From Caballeronia catudaia (GTDB lineage Bacteria > Pseudomonadota > Gammaproteobacteria > Burkholderiales > Burkholderiaceae), in the NCBI RefSeq assembly GCF_001544755.2, contig NZ_FCOF02000010.1, forward strand, positions 124,001 through 188,000: DNA of 64,000 nucleotides, in the 5' to 3' direction. Below, in pieces: positions 12,787 through 22,006 of the stretch (positions are counted from its first letter, which is position 1; the number at the start of each line of letters is the position of its first letter). The notes under the pieces were generated by a model. That model did not search any database. It was not told the DNA's origin and was given only the letters and a program-made list of their open reading frames with translations. The translations under genes and the position numbers were made by a program.

Positions 12787-13614
12787 ATGAAACCGTTGCT
12801 GCGGGTCGTGCTCGTCGTCAATGCCCTTATCTTCGTCGCGTTCGGCGTGTTGTTCCTGCTGACGCCGTGGCCGGGCTTGTACGGCGCATTGCAACTGGAT
12901 TCGATCCGCGTGCAGCCCGCCTTTGCGGGGCAACTGCTCGGCATCGCGCTCGCCGGCCTTGCGTGGCTCGCGTTTCATGCGGCCGTCGACGGTGCGTTGA
13001 CCGCCAGAGCCGCACGCGTTTCGGGCCACGTGGAGTGGCTGTCGGGCGTCGTGGTGCTGGTCTGGCTGCTCGGGCTGAAGACGCCGGCGGTCGATGGCTT
13101 CGGGCAGATGAGCGCGGCGGTGGTCGGCATCGTGCTGCTCGTGCTCGGTCTGGGCAGCGTGCGGCTGTCGTCGGCCGTGCGCCGGCGCGAGCGTGCGGCG
13201 CAGGCCGGCGCGGCATCGGCGCAGCGCGCGGAAAAGAAGGCGGCGCAAAAGCGTGAAGACGCTCGCGCGACGGCCGCGTCGCCGCTTGCACGCTCACAGC
13301 CTGTGGATACCGTCTCGCGCCCCGCGGCCCGCGCGCCCGCGGCAACGGCCATCGACCCGGTTTCGGGCCGCGCGATCGATTCGAACGGCCGCCCGCTCGA
13401 TCCCGCCTCGCCGATCTCGCCGGCGGCCGTGCGCGCGCACCCGGACGGCGCGGTCGATCCCGTCACGGGCGGCACGCTCGACCCGGCGACGGGCCGCGCG
13501 ATCGATCCGATCACGGGCAGGCGCATCGAGCCCGTCATCAGCGGCGAGATCGATCCGGCGACGGGCAGACGAGCCGATCCGCTCGCGCCCGATACGGGCC
13601 GCGCACCCCGATGA
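12787..13614 (+). CDS. Hypothetical membrane protein with a tandem octapeptide tail
   Basis: I do not recognise the family. The 275 residues start with four hydrophobic helices within the first 130 residues (LRVVLVVNALIFVAFGVLFL, LLGIALAGLAWLAFHAAV, WLSGVVVLVWLLGL, AAVVGIVLLVLGLG). A basic Ala/Arg/Lys-rich linker follows (residues about 135-180). The tail is built from octapeptides of pattern [hydrophobic]-D-P-x-T-G-R-x, for example VDPVTGGT, LDPATGRA, IDPITGRR, IEPVISGE and IDPATGRR, in tandem over residues 223-270. The gene sits 15 bases after guaB and before guaA, so it is probably cotranscribed. A purine link is only positional. Confidence 0.8.
   Translation: MKPLLRVVLVVNALIFVAFGVLFLLTPWPGLYGALQLDSIRVQPAFAGQLLGIALAGLAWLAFHAAVDGALTARAARVSGHVEWLSGVVVLVWLLGLKTPAVDGFGQMSAAVVGIVLLVLGLGSVRLSSAVRRRERAAQAGAASAQRAEKKAAQKREDARATAASPLARSQPVDTVSRPAARAPAATAIDPVSGRAIDSNGRPLDPASPISPAAVRAHPDGAVDPVTGGTLDPATGRAIDPITGRRIEPVISGEIDPATGRRADPLAPDTGRAPR
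13453..13596 (+). repeat. Coding tandem repeat, six 24-base units
   Basis: Six consecutive 24-base units encode octapeptides with the core D-P-x-T-G-R. Units 4 and 6 are more diverged than the rest. Two related but imperfect units lie upstream near 13357-13410. The units differ at DNA level, which argues for an old, selected protein repeat. Confidence 0.75.
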
Positions 13615-13780
13615 GCGCGCGAAGCGCATGCAGCAGGCTACGCGCGCGCAGCAGCGCAACATGCAGAAACAAGCACGGTCGGCCTTTGCGCCGGCCGTCG
13701 ATTTATTCGCCCGCGGGCCGCGCGAAGCCGCGTCCCGGCAGCACCGACATCATTCGTTCACTTAGCCTTTGGCCGCAGCC

Positions 13781-15364
13781 ATGCACGACAAAATCCTGAT
13801 TCTCGATTTCGGCTCCCAAGTCACCCAGCTGATCGCCCGGCGCGTGCGCGAGACGCATGTCTATTCGGAGATCCATCCGTACGACGTCGACGAGACGTTC
13901 ATCCGTGAATTCGCGCCGAAGGGCATCATCCTGTCGGGCGGGCCGAACTCGGTCCACGAGGCGAAGTCGCCGCGTGCCCCGCAGATCGTCTTCGATCTCG
14001 GCGTGCCGGTGCTCGGCATCTGTTACGGCATGCAGACGATGGCCGACCAGCTCGGCGGCAAGGTCGAGCTCGGCAACGTGCGCGAGTTCGGCTATGCGGA
14101 AGTGCAGGCGCTGAACCATACGGGCTTTCTCGAAGGCATCCAGGACTTCACGAGCGGGCAGGGCGACTCGATGCTCAAGGTGTGGATGAGCCACGGCGAC
14201 AAGGTCGTCGACCTGCCTGCGGGTTTCAAGCTGATGGCATCGACGCCGTCGTGCCCGATCGCCGCGATGGCCGACGACGACCGCCGCTTCTACGGCCTGC
14301 AATGGCATCCGGAAGTGACGCATACGGTGCAGGGCCGTGCGATGCTCGAGCGCTTCGTGCTGGAGCTGTGCGGCGCGAAAGCGGACTGGGAGATGGGCCA
14401 TTACATCGACGAAGCGGTGGAGAAGATCCGCGCGCAGGTCGGCGATGAGCACGTGATTCTGGGCCTGTCGGGCGGCGTGGATTCATCGGTGGCGGCGGCG
14501 CTCTTGCATCGCGCGATCGGCGATCAACTGACGTGCGTGTTCGTCGATCACGGGCTCCTGCGTCAGAACGAAGCGGAACAGGTGATGTCGACGTTCGCGG
14601 ACCATCTGGGCGTGAAGGTCATTCATGTCGATGCGAGCGAGGCATTCTTGCAGAAGCTCGCCGGCGTGACCGATCCGGAAGCGAAGCGCAAGATCATCGG
14701 TGCGGAATTCGTCGAAGTGTTCCATCAGGAATCAGACAAGATCACCGACGCGAAATGGCTCGCTCAGGGCACCATCTATCCGGACGTGATCGAATCGGCG
14801 GGCAAGGGCAAGAAGGGCGCGCATACGATCAAGAGCCACCACAACGTCGGCGGCTTGCCGGAGACGTTGAACCTGCAACTGCTCGAGCCGCTGCGCGAAC
14901 TGTTCAAGGACGAAGTGCGCGAACTGGGCGTGAAGCTCGGCTTGCCGCCTGCGATGGTGTATCGCCATCCGTTCCCGGGACCGGGCCTCGGCGTGCGGAT
15001 TCTCGGCGAAGTGAAGCGCGAGTTTGCGGACCTGCTGCGTCGCGCAGACGCGATTTTCATCGAAACGCTGCGCGACACGATCGACAAGGACACGGGCAAG
15101 TCGTGGTACGACCTGACGAGCCAGGCGTTCGCGGTGTTCCTGCCGGTGAAAAGCGTCGGCGTGATGGGCGACGGACGCACATATGAGTACGTCGTTGCGC
15201 TGCGCGCCGTGCAGACGCTCGATTTCATGACCGCGCATTGGGCGCATCTGCCGCACGATTTGCTCGGGCATGTGTCGAATCGCATCATCAACGAAGTGCG
15301 CGGGATCAATCGCGTGGTGTACGACATCTCCGGGAAGCCGCCCGCGACAATCGAATGGGAGTGA
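13781..15364 (+). CDS. guaA: GMP synthase (glutamine-hydrolysing)
   Basis: GuaA aminates XMP to GMP using ATP and glutamine. The 527-residue protein has an N-terminal class I glutamine amidotransferase domain with the nucleophile in [15 protein letters not shown] and the histidine in [10 protein letters not shown]. The ATP pyrophosphatase domain has the PP-loop [16 protein letters not shown], and the C-terminal dimerisation domain has [17 protein letters not shown] and the terminal PPATIEWE. The ATG at 13781 is preferred to an in-frame TTG four codons earlier. With guaB it completes IMP to GMP conversion. Confidence 0.98.
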   Translation: MHDKILILDFGSQVTQLIARRVRETHVYSEIHPYDVDETFIREFAPKGIILSGGPNSVHEAKSPRAPQIVFDLGVPVLGICYGMQTMADQLGGKVELGNVREFGYAEVQALNHTGFLEGIQDFTSGQGDSMLKVWMSHGDKVVDLPAGFKLMASTPSCPIAAMADDDRRFYGLQWHPEVTHTVQGRAMLERFVLELCGAKADWEMGHYIDEAVEKIRAQVGDEHVILGLSGGVDSSVAAALLHRAIGDQLTCVFVDHGLLRQNEAEQVMSTFADHLGVKVIHVDASEAFLQKLAGVTDPEAKRKIIGAEFVEVFHQESDKITDAKWLAQGTIYPDVIESAGKGKKGAHTIKSHHNVGGLPETLNLQLLEPLRELFKDEVRELGVKLGLPPAMVYRHPFPGPGLGVRILGEVKREFADLLRRADAIFIETLRDTIDKDTGKSWYDLTSQAFAVFLPVKSVGVMGDGRTYEYVVALRAVQTLDFMTAHWAHLPHDLLGHVSNRIINEVRGINRVVYDISGKPPATIEWE

Positions 15365-15422
15365 TTCGAATATCGGGCTGCGGGCGGGTTCACGTCTGCC
15401 CCAGCCGCGCTCTCGCGAGCGG

Positions 15423-16187
15423 TCAATCGATGAATTTGCTGATCGCTAGCGCCAGTCCGTCGGGATTGTCGTAGGCGATCATATGCTCCGCATTGGCCAC
15501 CAATTCGACCGCGCAGCCCGCCTCTTCGAATTTTGCGATTTCATCGCTCGTCGCGTTTTCTGACAGGATGACTCCTTTCGTCGCTTTCAGATTCGCGAGG
15601 TCATCCAGCCAGTTTTCGGCGTTATCCTGTAGAGCCGATTGCGCCCATTGGTAAATCGCATAAGGAGAAGCAACGGAAAACGGCCCCAGCCACGCATCGT
15701 TCGTCCCTTGCGCCTTCAACTGCGCCAGAAACGCCGAAAAGCCTTCAGTAACGAATTGTTCTTCGCTTTGAGCGGTGATGTTCGATAGCATTGTGACCCC
15801 GTAGTCCGTCAATCCGGGCTCGCACAGAATGACAGCGCGGACCTGCGCGGTAAGGCGCTGCGCCAGTTTCAGCGCGATGAACGCCCCGGCGCTGTGGCCG
15901 AACAGATTCACGCGCGCGAATCCTTGTTGAGCGATGAATCTGGATAACACCGCGGCCTGATCGTCGGAAGCGAATTTGCCGTCCGCCGGCTTGTCGCTGA
16001 AGCCGGCTCCCATGAGGTCGATCAGCAGCGATCTGCCTTTGAAGTAAGCGTCGGAGGCGACGACCGGAGGATAATCGCTGCTTGAAGCGCATCCTAATCC
16101 ATGGATAAAAAGAAGCGGCTCCTCGCCAGCATACAAATCAAGATAGCGAAGGATGTTGCCGCTCTCATCCACGGAGAAGGTGTTCAT
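15423..16187 (-). CDS. Alpha/beta hydrolase
   Basis: This 254-residue alpha/beta-hydrolase shows the oxyanion-hole region LLFIHGLGCASS, the nucleophile elbow GHSAGAFIALKLAQ (Ser near residue 100) and the catalytic histidine in VANAEHMIAYDN close to the C-terminus. The substrate is unknown. The start at 16187 is preceded by AAGGA with five bases spacing; the 40 upstream in-frame codons show no homologous character. Codon use is visibly less G/C-biased than in the neighbours (many codons end in T or A), which suggests later acquisition. It is divergent from thpR and converges on guaA. Confidence 0.85.
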   Translation of the reverse strand: MNTFSVDESGNILRYLDLYAGEEPLLFIHGLGCASSSDYPPVVASDAYFKGRSLLIDLMGAGFSDKPADGKFASDDQAAVLSRFIAQQGFARVNLFGHSAGAFIALKLAQRLTAQVRAVILCEPGLTDYGVTMLSNITAQSEEQFVTEGFSAFLAQLKAQGTNDAWLGPFSVASPYAIYQWAQSALQDNAENWLDDLANLKATKGVILSENATSDEIAKFEEAGCAVELVANAEHMIAYDNPDGLALAISKFID

Positions 16188-16299
16188 GGTTATCCTTGGG
16201 ATGGTTTTGAGCCATGACTCCATTCGGTACGGACACCGAAGCGAGTCAGGGCATGTTGATCGAAAGCACTCCGCTCGCGCAAGCGCAGAAGGGTAAAAA

Positions 16300-16875
16300 A
16301 TGAACACCCCGCAGTCCGATTCCGCCGCGCGAGCGTACCCGACCGACTCCCTCTTCTTCGCCCTCTATCCCGACGCATCCGCCGCAGCGCGCATCGCCGA
16401 ACTGACAGCGCGGCTTCGCACCGGTCACAAGCTGAAAGGCAGAGCAATCCCCGTCGATCGCCTCCACATCACCTTGCATTACCTCGGCGCGTTCGCGGGC
16501 CTCCCGGCCGGTGTCATCGCGCAGACACGCAACGCGGTGGCGCAAACGCCGTTCCCACCGGTCGATATCGTCCTCGATCGCATCGAGAGCTTTCCCGGGC
16601 GCCGCGCCAAACGGCCGCTCGTTCTTTCCGGCGATGTCACCGACTCGCTCGACGCGCTCGCGCAAAGCCTCGGCGCCGCGCTCGATGACGCCGGCATTCC
16701 CGTCAAACGTCATCCCGAATTCAAGCCCCACGTGACCTTGCTGTACGACGAGCGCCGCATCCCGCGCGAGGCGGTCGCGCCCGTCGCGTGGACCGCGCGC
16801 GAGTTCGCGCTGGTGCGCAGTCTGCTCGGCAAATCGCAATACGAAGTCCTCGCGCGCTGGCCGCTCGTATCGTAA
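16300..16875 (+). CDS. thpR: RNA 2',3'-cyclic phosphodiesterase (2'-5' RNA ligase family)
   Basis: The 191-residue protein is a 2H phosphoesterase with the two H-x-T-x motifs, HITLHYLGAF near residue 57 and HVTLLYDERR near residue 145. Family members hydrolyse 2',3'-cyclic phosphate ends of RNA and can join 2'-5' RNA ends in vitro. The first 15 residues are a non-conserved leader. The cellular substrate is not evident. The gene stands alone between a divergent hydrolase and the dipeptidase gene. Confidence 0.9.
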   Translation: MNTPQSDSAARAYPTDSLFFALYPDASAAARIAELTARLRTGHKLKGRAIPVDRLHITLHYLGAFAGLPAGVIAQTRNAVAQTPFPPVDIVLDRIESFPGRRAKRPLVLSGDVTDSLDALAQSLGAALDDAGIPVKRHPEFKPHVTLLYDERRIPREAVAPVAWTAREFALVRSLLGKSQYEVLARWPLVS

Positions 16876-16962
16876 TCAGGTTAAACCACCCGACAGAAAG
16901 GGTTTCGCGGATTTTTCTTACGCGTTAAGGTTCGTCTATCGATATCCAGGCCGCACGCACAC

Positions 16963-17526
16963 ATGACTCGATCCCGCCTGTTGCACATCACGCCCGAAAC
17001 GCACGACGTTCAGATCGATCTCGTCTACGCGACCGATCGAAATTTCACCGGCAAGCCGATCTACAAGGCCCAGCATTGCCTGCTGCTGGAACCCGCCGAA
17101 GCCGCGCTACGAAAAGCGGTCGATATCGCGCGGAGCATCGGCATGACGCTGCGGATTTTCGATGCGTATCGTCCGCCGCAAGCGCAGAAAGTGCTGTGGG
17201 ACTTTCTGCCCGATCCGAACTTCATCGCCGAACTCGGGCGTGGCTCGAACCACAGCCGCGGCACGGCGGTCGACCTTACGCTCGTCGATCAGCATGGCGA
17301 CGAGCTCGACATGGGCACCGGATTCGACGCGATGGTCGTCGAATCCGAGCACTTTCACTCCGATTTGCCGGAGCACGTGCAGCGCAACCGCACGTTGTTG
17401 TTGGGCGTCATGCACGGCGCGGGCTTCACGCACATCAAAAGCGAGTGGTGGCATTACGAATTGCCAGGCTCGCGCGAACTTGCTTTGATCGACAACGAAG
17501 AAAGCGGCCCGCTGCGGCTCATGTGA
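16963..17526 (+). CDS. ddpX: D-alanyl-D-alanine dipeptidase (DdpX/VanX family, M15D)
   Basis: The enzyme is a zinc dipeptidase that hydrolyses D-Ala-D-Ala in the cytoplasm. At 187 residues it has the zinc and catalytic motifs of the family: IFDAYRPPQAQK with the transition-state arginine, GSNHSRGTAVDLTLVD (S-x-H-x-x-G-x-A-x-D) near residues 94-109, and SEWWHYELP (E-x-W-H) near residue 162. It is followed after 36 bases by a peptide ABC importer, the same arrangement as the E. coli ddpX-ddpABCDF operon, so it probably processes imported dipeptide for use as carbon, nitrogen or cell-wall building blocks. Confidence 0.92.
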   Translation: MTRSRLLHITPETHDVQIDLVYATDRNFTGKPIYKAQHCLLLEPAEAALRKAVDIARSIGMTLRIFDAYRPPQAQKVLWDFLPDPNFIAELGRGSNHSRGTAVDLTLVDQHGDELDMGTGFDAMVVESEHFHSDLPEHVQRNRTLLLGVMHGAGFTHIKSEWWHYELPGSRELALIDNEESGPLRLM

Positions 17527-17562
17527 TTGCAATTCGGACAAAACGCGAACAGGACGACACCC

Positions 17563-19164
17563 ATGAAAAAAGCTTTGGCAGCGGTCATGCTTGCATCGGC
17601 GTTCACAGTATTGACGGCCTGGACAGGCTTGCAAAACGCGCAAGCCGCCACGCCGAAGGACATGTTCGTCATGGCGACGCTGCTCGACGAGTTCACCTCG
17701 CTCGATCCCGGCGAAATCTACGAGCTGGTGCCGGAAGAATACGTCGCCAACACGTATGACCGTCTGGTGCGCGTCGACCTGAAGGACCCGTCCAAATTCA
17801 ATGGCGATGTCGCCGAGTCCTGGACCGTGAGTCAGGACGGCCTGACGTTCACGTTCAAGATCCGGCCGGGGCTCAAGTTCCATTCGGGCAATCCGCTCAC
17901 GGCCGACGACGTCGCCTGGTCGATCCAGCGCACCGCCTTGCTCGATAAAGGCGCGGCCGCCGTGCTCGCGGGCATCGGCCTGACGAAGGCCAACGCCGCG
18001 CAGAACGTGAAGAAGATCGACGACACGACCGTCTCCGTCACGACCGATCGCCGCTATGCGCCGACTTTCGTGCTGAACGTGCTGGGCTCGTGGCCGGCGT
18101 CGGTGGTGGATCGCAAGCTCGTGGAATCGCACGCGAAGGGGAACGACTACGGCAACGACTGGCTGAAGACGAACGAAGCCGGCTCGGGCGCGTACAAGCT
18201 CGTCAAGTGGACGGCGAACGACAGCATCGTGCTGCAGCGCTCCGATGGCTATCGCGTGCCGCTCGCGATGAAGCGCATCGTGCTGCGTCACGTGACCGAA
18301 GCGGCGAGCCAGCGCCTCATGATCCAGAACGGCGATATCGACGTCGCGCGCGATCTGTCGCCCGACGATCTGGACACGCTCTCGAAATCCGGCGTCATCA
18401 AGGCGACGGCGATTCCGCAGGCGACGCTCATGTATCTCGGCCTCAACAATAAGAACCCGAATCTCGCGAAGCCGGAAGTCTGGGAAGCGATGAAGTGGCT
18501 CATCGACTATCAGGGCATTCAGAAGAACGTGATCCGCACGACTTACAAGGTTCACGAAACGTTCCTGCCGGAAGGCTTCCTTGGCGCGCTCAACGAGAAT
18601 CCGTATCACCAGGACGTGCCGAAGGCGAAGGCGCTGCTCGCGAAGGCGGGACTGGCCAACGGCTTCACGGTCAAGATGGATGTGCGCAACGACTATCCGT
18701 ACAGCGAGATCGCGCAGGCGGTGCAGGCCAATCTCGCGCTCGCGGGCATCAAGGTGCAACTCATGCCTAGCGACAACAAGCAGACGCTGGGACGCTATCG
18801 CGCGCGGGCGCATGACATTTACATCGGCGAGTGGTCGGCGGATTACATCGATCCGCACAGCAACGCGCAGGGCTACGTGTGGAATCCGGACAACTCGGAC
18901 GCATCGAGCTACAAGATGCTCGCGTGGCGCAACGCGTGGGACATTCCGCAACTGACGAAGGAAACCGACGCGGCGCTCGCCGAGAGCGACACCAAAAAAC
19001 GCGCACAACTCTACGAGAAGATGCAGCGCGAAGTGCTCGCGAAGTCGCCGTTCGTGATCATGTTCCAGAAGGTGTCGCAGGTGGCGGCGCGTCCCGGCGT
19101 GACCGGTCTCGAAGTCGGGCCGATCAACGATCTCGTGTCGTATCGCAACATCAAGAAGCAGTGA
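17563..19164 (+). CDS. Peptide ABC transporter, periplasmic binding protein (family 5)
   Basis: The 533-residue protein is an extracytoplasmic SBP_bac_5 component. It has a Sec signal peptide (MKKALAAVMLASAFTVLTAW, cleavage after AQA), then the family 5 core with YVANTYDRLVRVD, AESWTVSQDGLTFTFKIRPG and FHSGNPLTADDVAWSI. The start at ATG 17563 gives the signal peptide; 12 upstream in-frame codons do not belong. By context it corresponds to DdpA, but the name is positional, since family 5 proteins bind many peptides and other ligands. Confidence 0.92.
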   Translation: MKKALAAVMLASAFTVLTAWTGLQNAQAATPKDMFVMATLLDEFTSLDPGEIYELVPEEYVANTYDRLVRVDLKDPSKFNGDVAESWTVSQDGLTFTFKIRPGLKFHSGNPLTADDVAWSIQRTALLDKGAAAVLAGIGLTKANAAQNVKKIDDTTVSVTTDRRYAPTFVLNVLGSWPASVVDRKLVESHAKGNDYGNDWLKTNEAGSGAYKLVKWTANDSIVLQRSDGYRVPLAMKRIVLRHVTEAASQRLMIQNGDIDVARDLSPDDLDTLSKSGVIKATAIPQATLMYLGLNNKNPNLAKPEVWEAMKWLIDYQGIQKNVIRTTYKVHETFLPEGFLGALNENPYHQDVPKAKALLAKAGLANGFTVKMDVRNDYPYSEIAQAVQANLALAGIKVQLMPSDNKQTLGRYRARAHDIYIGEWSADYIDPHSNAQGYVWNPDNSDASSYKMLAWRNAWDIPQLTKETDAALAESDTKKRAQLYEKMQREVLAKSPFVIMFQKVSQVAARPGVTGLEVGPINDLVSYRNIKKQ

Positions 19165-20213
19165 GCACTCAGGCACGTTTGGACCGCGCGAGCGCCGCGA
19201 ATGTACGCGTCCTGCTCGCGCTCGCCCGCTGGATCACGATGCTCGCCATCACGTTCACGGGCCTGCTCGCGATCACGTTCTTCATCGGGCGCAAGATTCC
19301 GATCGATCCGGTGCTCGCGATTCTCGGCGACCGCGCGTCGGCGAGCGCGTATGCGGCCGCGCGTCTGCAACTCGGCCTCGACAAGCCGCTCGTCGATCAA
19401 TTCCTGATCTACGCGCGCGACGTGCTGCACGGCAATCTCGGCATTTCGCTTCTGAGCGCGAATCCGGTCATCGACGACATCAGGCGCGTCTTTCCCGCGA
19501 CGCTCGAACTCGCGACGCTCTCGACGTTCATCGGCGTTGCGATCGGCGTGCCGCTCGGGGTCGCGGCGGCGGTGAAGCACAATCGCATCGTCGATCACGT
19601 CGCTCGCGTGATCGGGCTCGCGGGCAGTTCCGTGCCGGTATTCTGGCTCGCGCTGATGGGCCTGCTGCTGTTCTACGCGCGGCTGCACTGGGTGTCGGGG
19701 CCGGGGCGCATCGATCCGATGTACGACGGCATGGTCGACACGCGCACGGGCAGCTTGCTGATCGATTCGCTCATCGCCGGCGAATGGGACGTGTTCAGGA
19801 ACGCGTTCTCGCATATCGCGCTGCCGGCGAGCGTGCTCGCGTTCTATTCGATCGCCTATCTGTCGCGCATGACGCGCTCGTTCATGCTCGAACAACTGAG
19901 CCAGGAATACGTGACGACCGCGCGAGCGAAGGGCTTGCCCGAGCGCCGCGTGATCTGGCGGCACGCGTTCGGCAATATCGCGGTGCCGCTTCTGACGGTG
20001 ATCGCGCTCGCATACAGCTATCTGCTCGAAGGCTCGGTGCTCACCGAGATCGTGTTCGCGTGGCCGGGCATCGGCTCGTATCTGACGGGCGCGTTGCTGA
20101 ACGCCGACATGAACGCCGTGCTCGGCAGCACGCTCGTGATCGGCGCGACGTTCATCGCGCTGAACCTTTTGACGGATGCGCTGTATCGCGTGTTCGATCC
20201 ACGGGCGCGCTGA
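19161..20213 (+). CDS. Peptide ABC transporter, permease (DppB type)
   Basis: This 350-residue inner-membrane permease has six predicted helices and the long periplasmic segment typical of DppB proteins. The ATPase-contact EAA region is EYVTTARAKGLPERRVIWRH. The start is GTG 19161, overlapping the binding-protein stop as GTGA. The N-terminal portion reads MSTQARLDRASAANVRVLLA before the first helix. Coupled translation with its neighbours suggests equimolar expression of the importer. Confidence 0.92.
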   Translation: MSTQARLDRASAANVRVLLALARWITMLAITFTGLLAITFFIGRKIPIDPVLAILGDRASASAYAAARLQLGLDKPLVDQFLIYARDVLHGNLGISLLSANPVIDDIRRVFPATLELATLSTFIGVAIGVPLGVAAAVKHNRIVDHVARVIGLAGSSVPVFWLALMGLLLFYARLHWVSGPGRIDPMYDGMVDTRTGSLLIDSLIAGEWDVFRNAFSHIALPASVLAFYSIAYLSRMTRSFMLEQLSQEYVTTARAKGLPERRVIWRHAFGNIAVPLLTVIALAYSYLLEGSVLTEIVFAWPGIGSYLTGALLNADMNAVLGSTLVIGATFIALNLLTDALYRVFDPRAR

Positions 20214-20232
20214 CATGGAGGACTTTGCGCAG

Positions 20233-21144
20233 ATGAAAGCGGCGCGGACTACCTTGCGCACGTGGCTCCTGACCGATACGCCCGCGTCGCCGCGCCAGGC
20301 CGCGCTCGGCCGCGCGTATCGGCGCTGGCGGCGGTTCTCGTCGAATCCGCTCAGCATGCTCGGGCTCGCGATTCTGCTGCTGCTCGTCGCGGTCGCCGCC
20401 ATCGGGCCGATGCTCGTCACGCAGGACCCGTTGCAACAGGTGCTTGCCGAACGTCTGACGCCGCCGAATGCCGCGCATTGGTTCGGCACCGATCAACTTG
20501 GCCGCGACATTCTCTCGCGGCTCGTGCATGGCTCGCGCCTCACGCTGGCGATCGCGCTGCTGGTCGTCGTGCTCGTCGTGCCGGTCGGGCTTTTGATGGG
20601 CACGGTGGCGGGTTATTGCGGCGGCATCGTCGATACGGTGCTGATGCGTTTGACCGATGTCGCGCTCGCGTTCCCGAAGATCGTGCTCGCGCTCGCGTTC
20701 GCGGCGGCGCTCGGCCCCGGCGTGCTCAATGCGGTGATCGCGCTGTCCATCACCGCGTGGCCGCCGTATGCGCGTCTCGCGCGCGCGGAGTCGCTGCGGC
20801 TCGCGCAGTCCGACTACATTCACGCGGCGCGTCTGCAAGGAGCGTCGCCGCTGCGCATTCTGTTGCGTTATATCGTGCCGCTGTGCTCGTCGTCGGTGAT
20901 CGTGCGCGCGACGCTCGACATGGCGGGCATCATTCTCGCCGTCGCGGGTCTGGGCTTTCTCGGACTGGGCGCGCAGCCGCCGAGCCCGGAATGGGGCTAT
21001 ATGGTCGCGGCGGGCCGCAACGTGCTGCTCGACGCGTGGTGGGTCGCAACGATTCCCGGCCTCGCGATCCTCGCGGTGAGCCTCGCGTTCAACCTGCTCG
21101 GCGACGGTCTGCGCGACGTTTTCGATCCGCGTCATGGAGGCTGA
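20233..21144 (+). CDS. Peptide ABC transporter, permease (DppC type)
   Basis: The second permease subunit (303 residues) has an N-terminal OppC-type segment (ALGRAYRRWRRFSSNPLSML), six helices, and the EAA motif at DYIHAARLQGASPLRILLRY. I chose ATG 20233 because GGAGGA at 20217-20222 sits ten bases upstream; an in-frame ATG at 20215, two bases after the previous stop, has no ribosome-binding site and remains possible. The HWFGTDQLGRDILSRL stretch is highly characteristic of the DppC/OppC family. Confidence 0.92.
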   Translation: MKAARTTLRTWLLTDTPASPRQAALGRAYRRWRRFSSNPLSMLGLAILLLLVAVAAIGPMLVTQDPLQQVLAERLTPPNAAHWFGTDQLGRDILSRLVHGSRLTLAIALLVVVLVVPVGLLMGTVAGYCGGIVDTVLMRLTDVALAFPKIVLALAFAAALGPGVLNAVIALSITAWPPYARLARAESLRLAQSDYIHAARLQGASPLRILLRYIVPLCSSSVIVRATLDMAGIILAVAGLGFLGLGAQPPSPEWGYMVAAGRNVLLDAWWVATIPGLAILAVSLAFNLLGDGLRDVFDPRHGG

Positions 21145-21145
21145 T

Positions 21146-22006
21146 ATGCCGACGCCGCTCGCGGAAATCGACGGACTGAATGTGGCTTTCGCCGGGCACG
21201 ACGGCGTGCTCATGCCGGCCGTGCGCGGCGTGTCGCTGACGGTGCGGCCTGGCGAGCGGCTCGGGATCGTCGGGGAATCGGGCTCGGGCAAATCGTTGAC
21301 GGGGCGCGCGCTGCTCGGACTCTTGCCGCCCGAAGCCAAATGGTCGGCGCAGGCGTTGCGCCTCGAAGGACAGGATCTGCTCGCGATGCGCCCGAAGGAG
21401 CGCCGCCGCCTGTGCGGCACGCGCATGAGCATGATCCTGCAAGACCCGAAGTACTCGCTCAACCCGGTGATGACGGTCGCGCAGCAGATGCGCGAGACCT
21501 TCGTGCGGCAGGGCGTGAGGGAGAGCCGGGGCGTGCTGCGCGAGCGCATCGTGGCGGCGCTGGAAGCGGTGCATATCCGCGATGCGCAGCGTGTCGCGGA
21601 TGCCTATCCGCACGAGTTGTCGGGCGGCATGGGCCAGCGCGTGATGATCGCGATGATGGTTTCGGCCGGCCCGCGCCTCCTGATCGCCGACGAACCCACG
21701 AGCGCGCTCGACGTGCTCGTGTCGATGCAAGTGCTCGCCGTGCTCGACGAGATGATCGAGCGCCACGGCACCGGGCTCGTGTTCATCAGCCACGATCTGC
21801 CGCTCGTGATGTCGTTCTGCGACCGCGTCGCGGTGATGTACGGCGGGCGCATCGTCGAGACGTGCGCCGCGCGCGATCTCGCTCACGCGACGCATCCGTA
21901 CACGCGCGGGCTGCTCGAGGCGAATCCGCCGCTCGATCACCCGCCCGACGAACTCCCGACCTTGCGCCGCGATCCCGCGTGGCTCAACGAGACCTGCGAA
22001 CGATGA
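21146..22006 (+). CDS. Peptide ABC transporter, ATPase (DppD type)
   Basis: The 286-residue ATPase has Walker A GESGSGKSLT, signature LSGGMGQRV, Walker B LLIADEPTSALDV and the H-loop VFISHDLPLV. The C-terminal HPYTRGLLEANPPLDHPPDE is the oligopeptide/dipeptide transporter extension. The ATG at 21146 follows GGAGG with five bases spacing; another ATG at 21134 lies inside that site. It overlaps the second ATPase gene by ATGA. Confidence 0.93.
   Translation: MPTPLAEIDGLNVAFAGHDGVLMPAVRGVSLTVRPGERLGIVGESGSGKSLTGRALLGLLPPEAKWSAQALRLEGQDLLAMRPKERRRLCGTRMSMILQDPKYSLNPVMTVAQQMRETFVRQGVRESRGVLRERIVAALEAVHIRDAQRVADAYPHELSGGMGQRVMIAMMVSAGPRLLIADEPTSALDVLVSMQVLAVLDEMIERHGTGLVFISHDLPLVMSFCDRVAVMYGGRIVETCAARDLAHATHPYTRGLLEANPPLDHPPDELPTLRRDPAWLNETCER

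Noticed and set aside
13615-13780. Extra gene between the repeat protein and guaA
   Set aside because: The short open frames are Arg-rich shadows with no start signals; the gap is 166 bases and probably only a leader.
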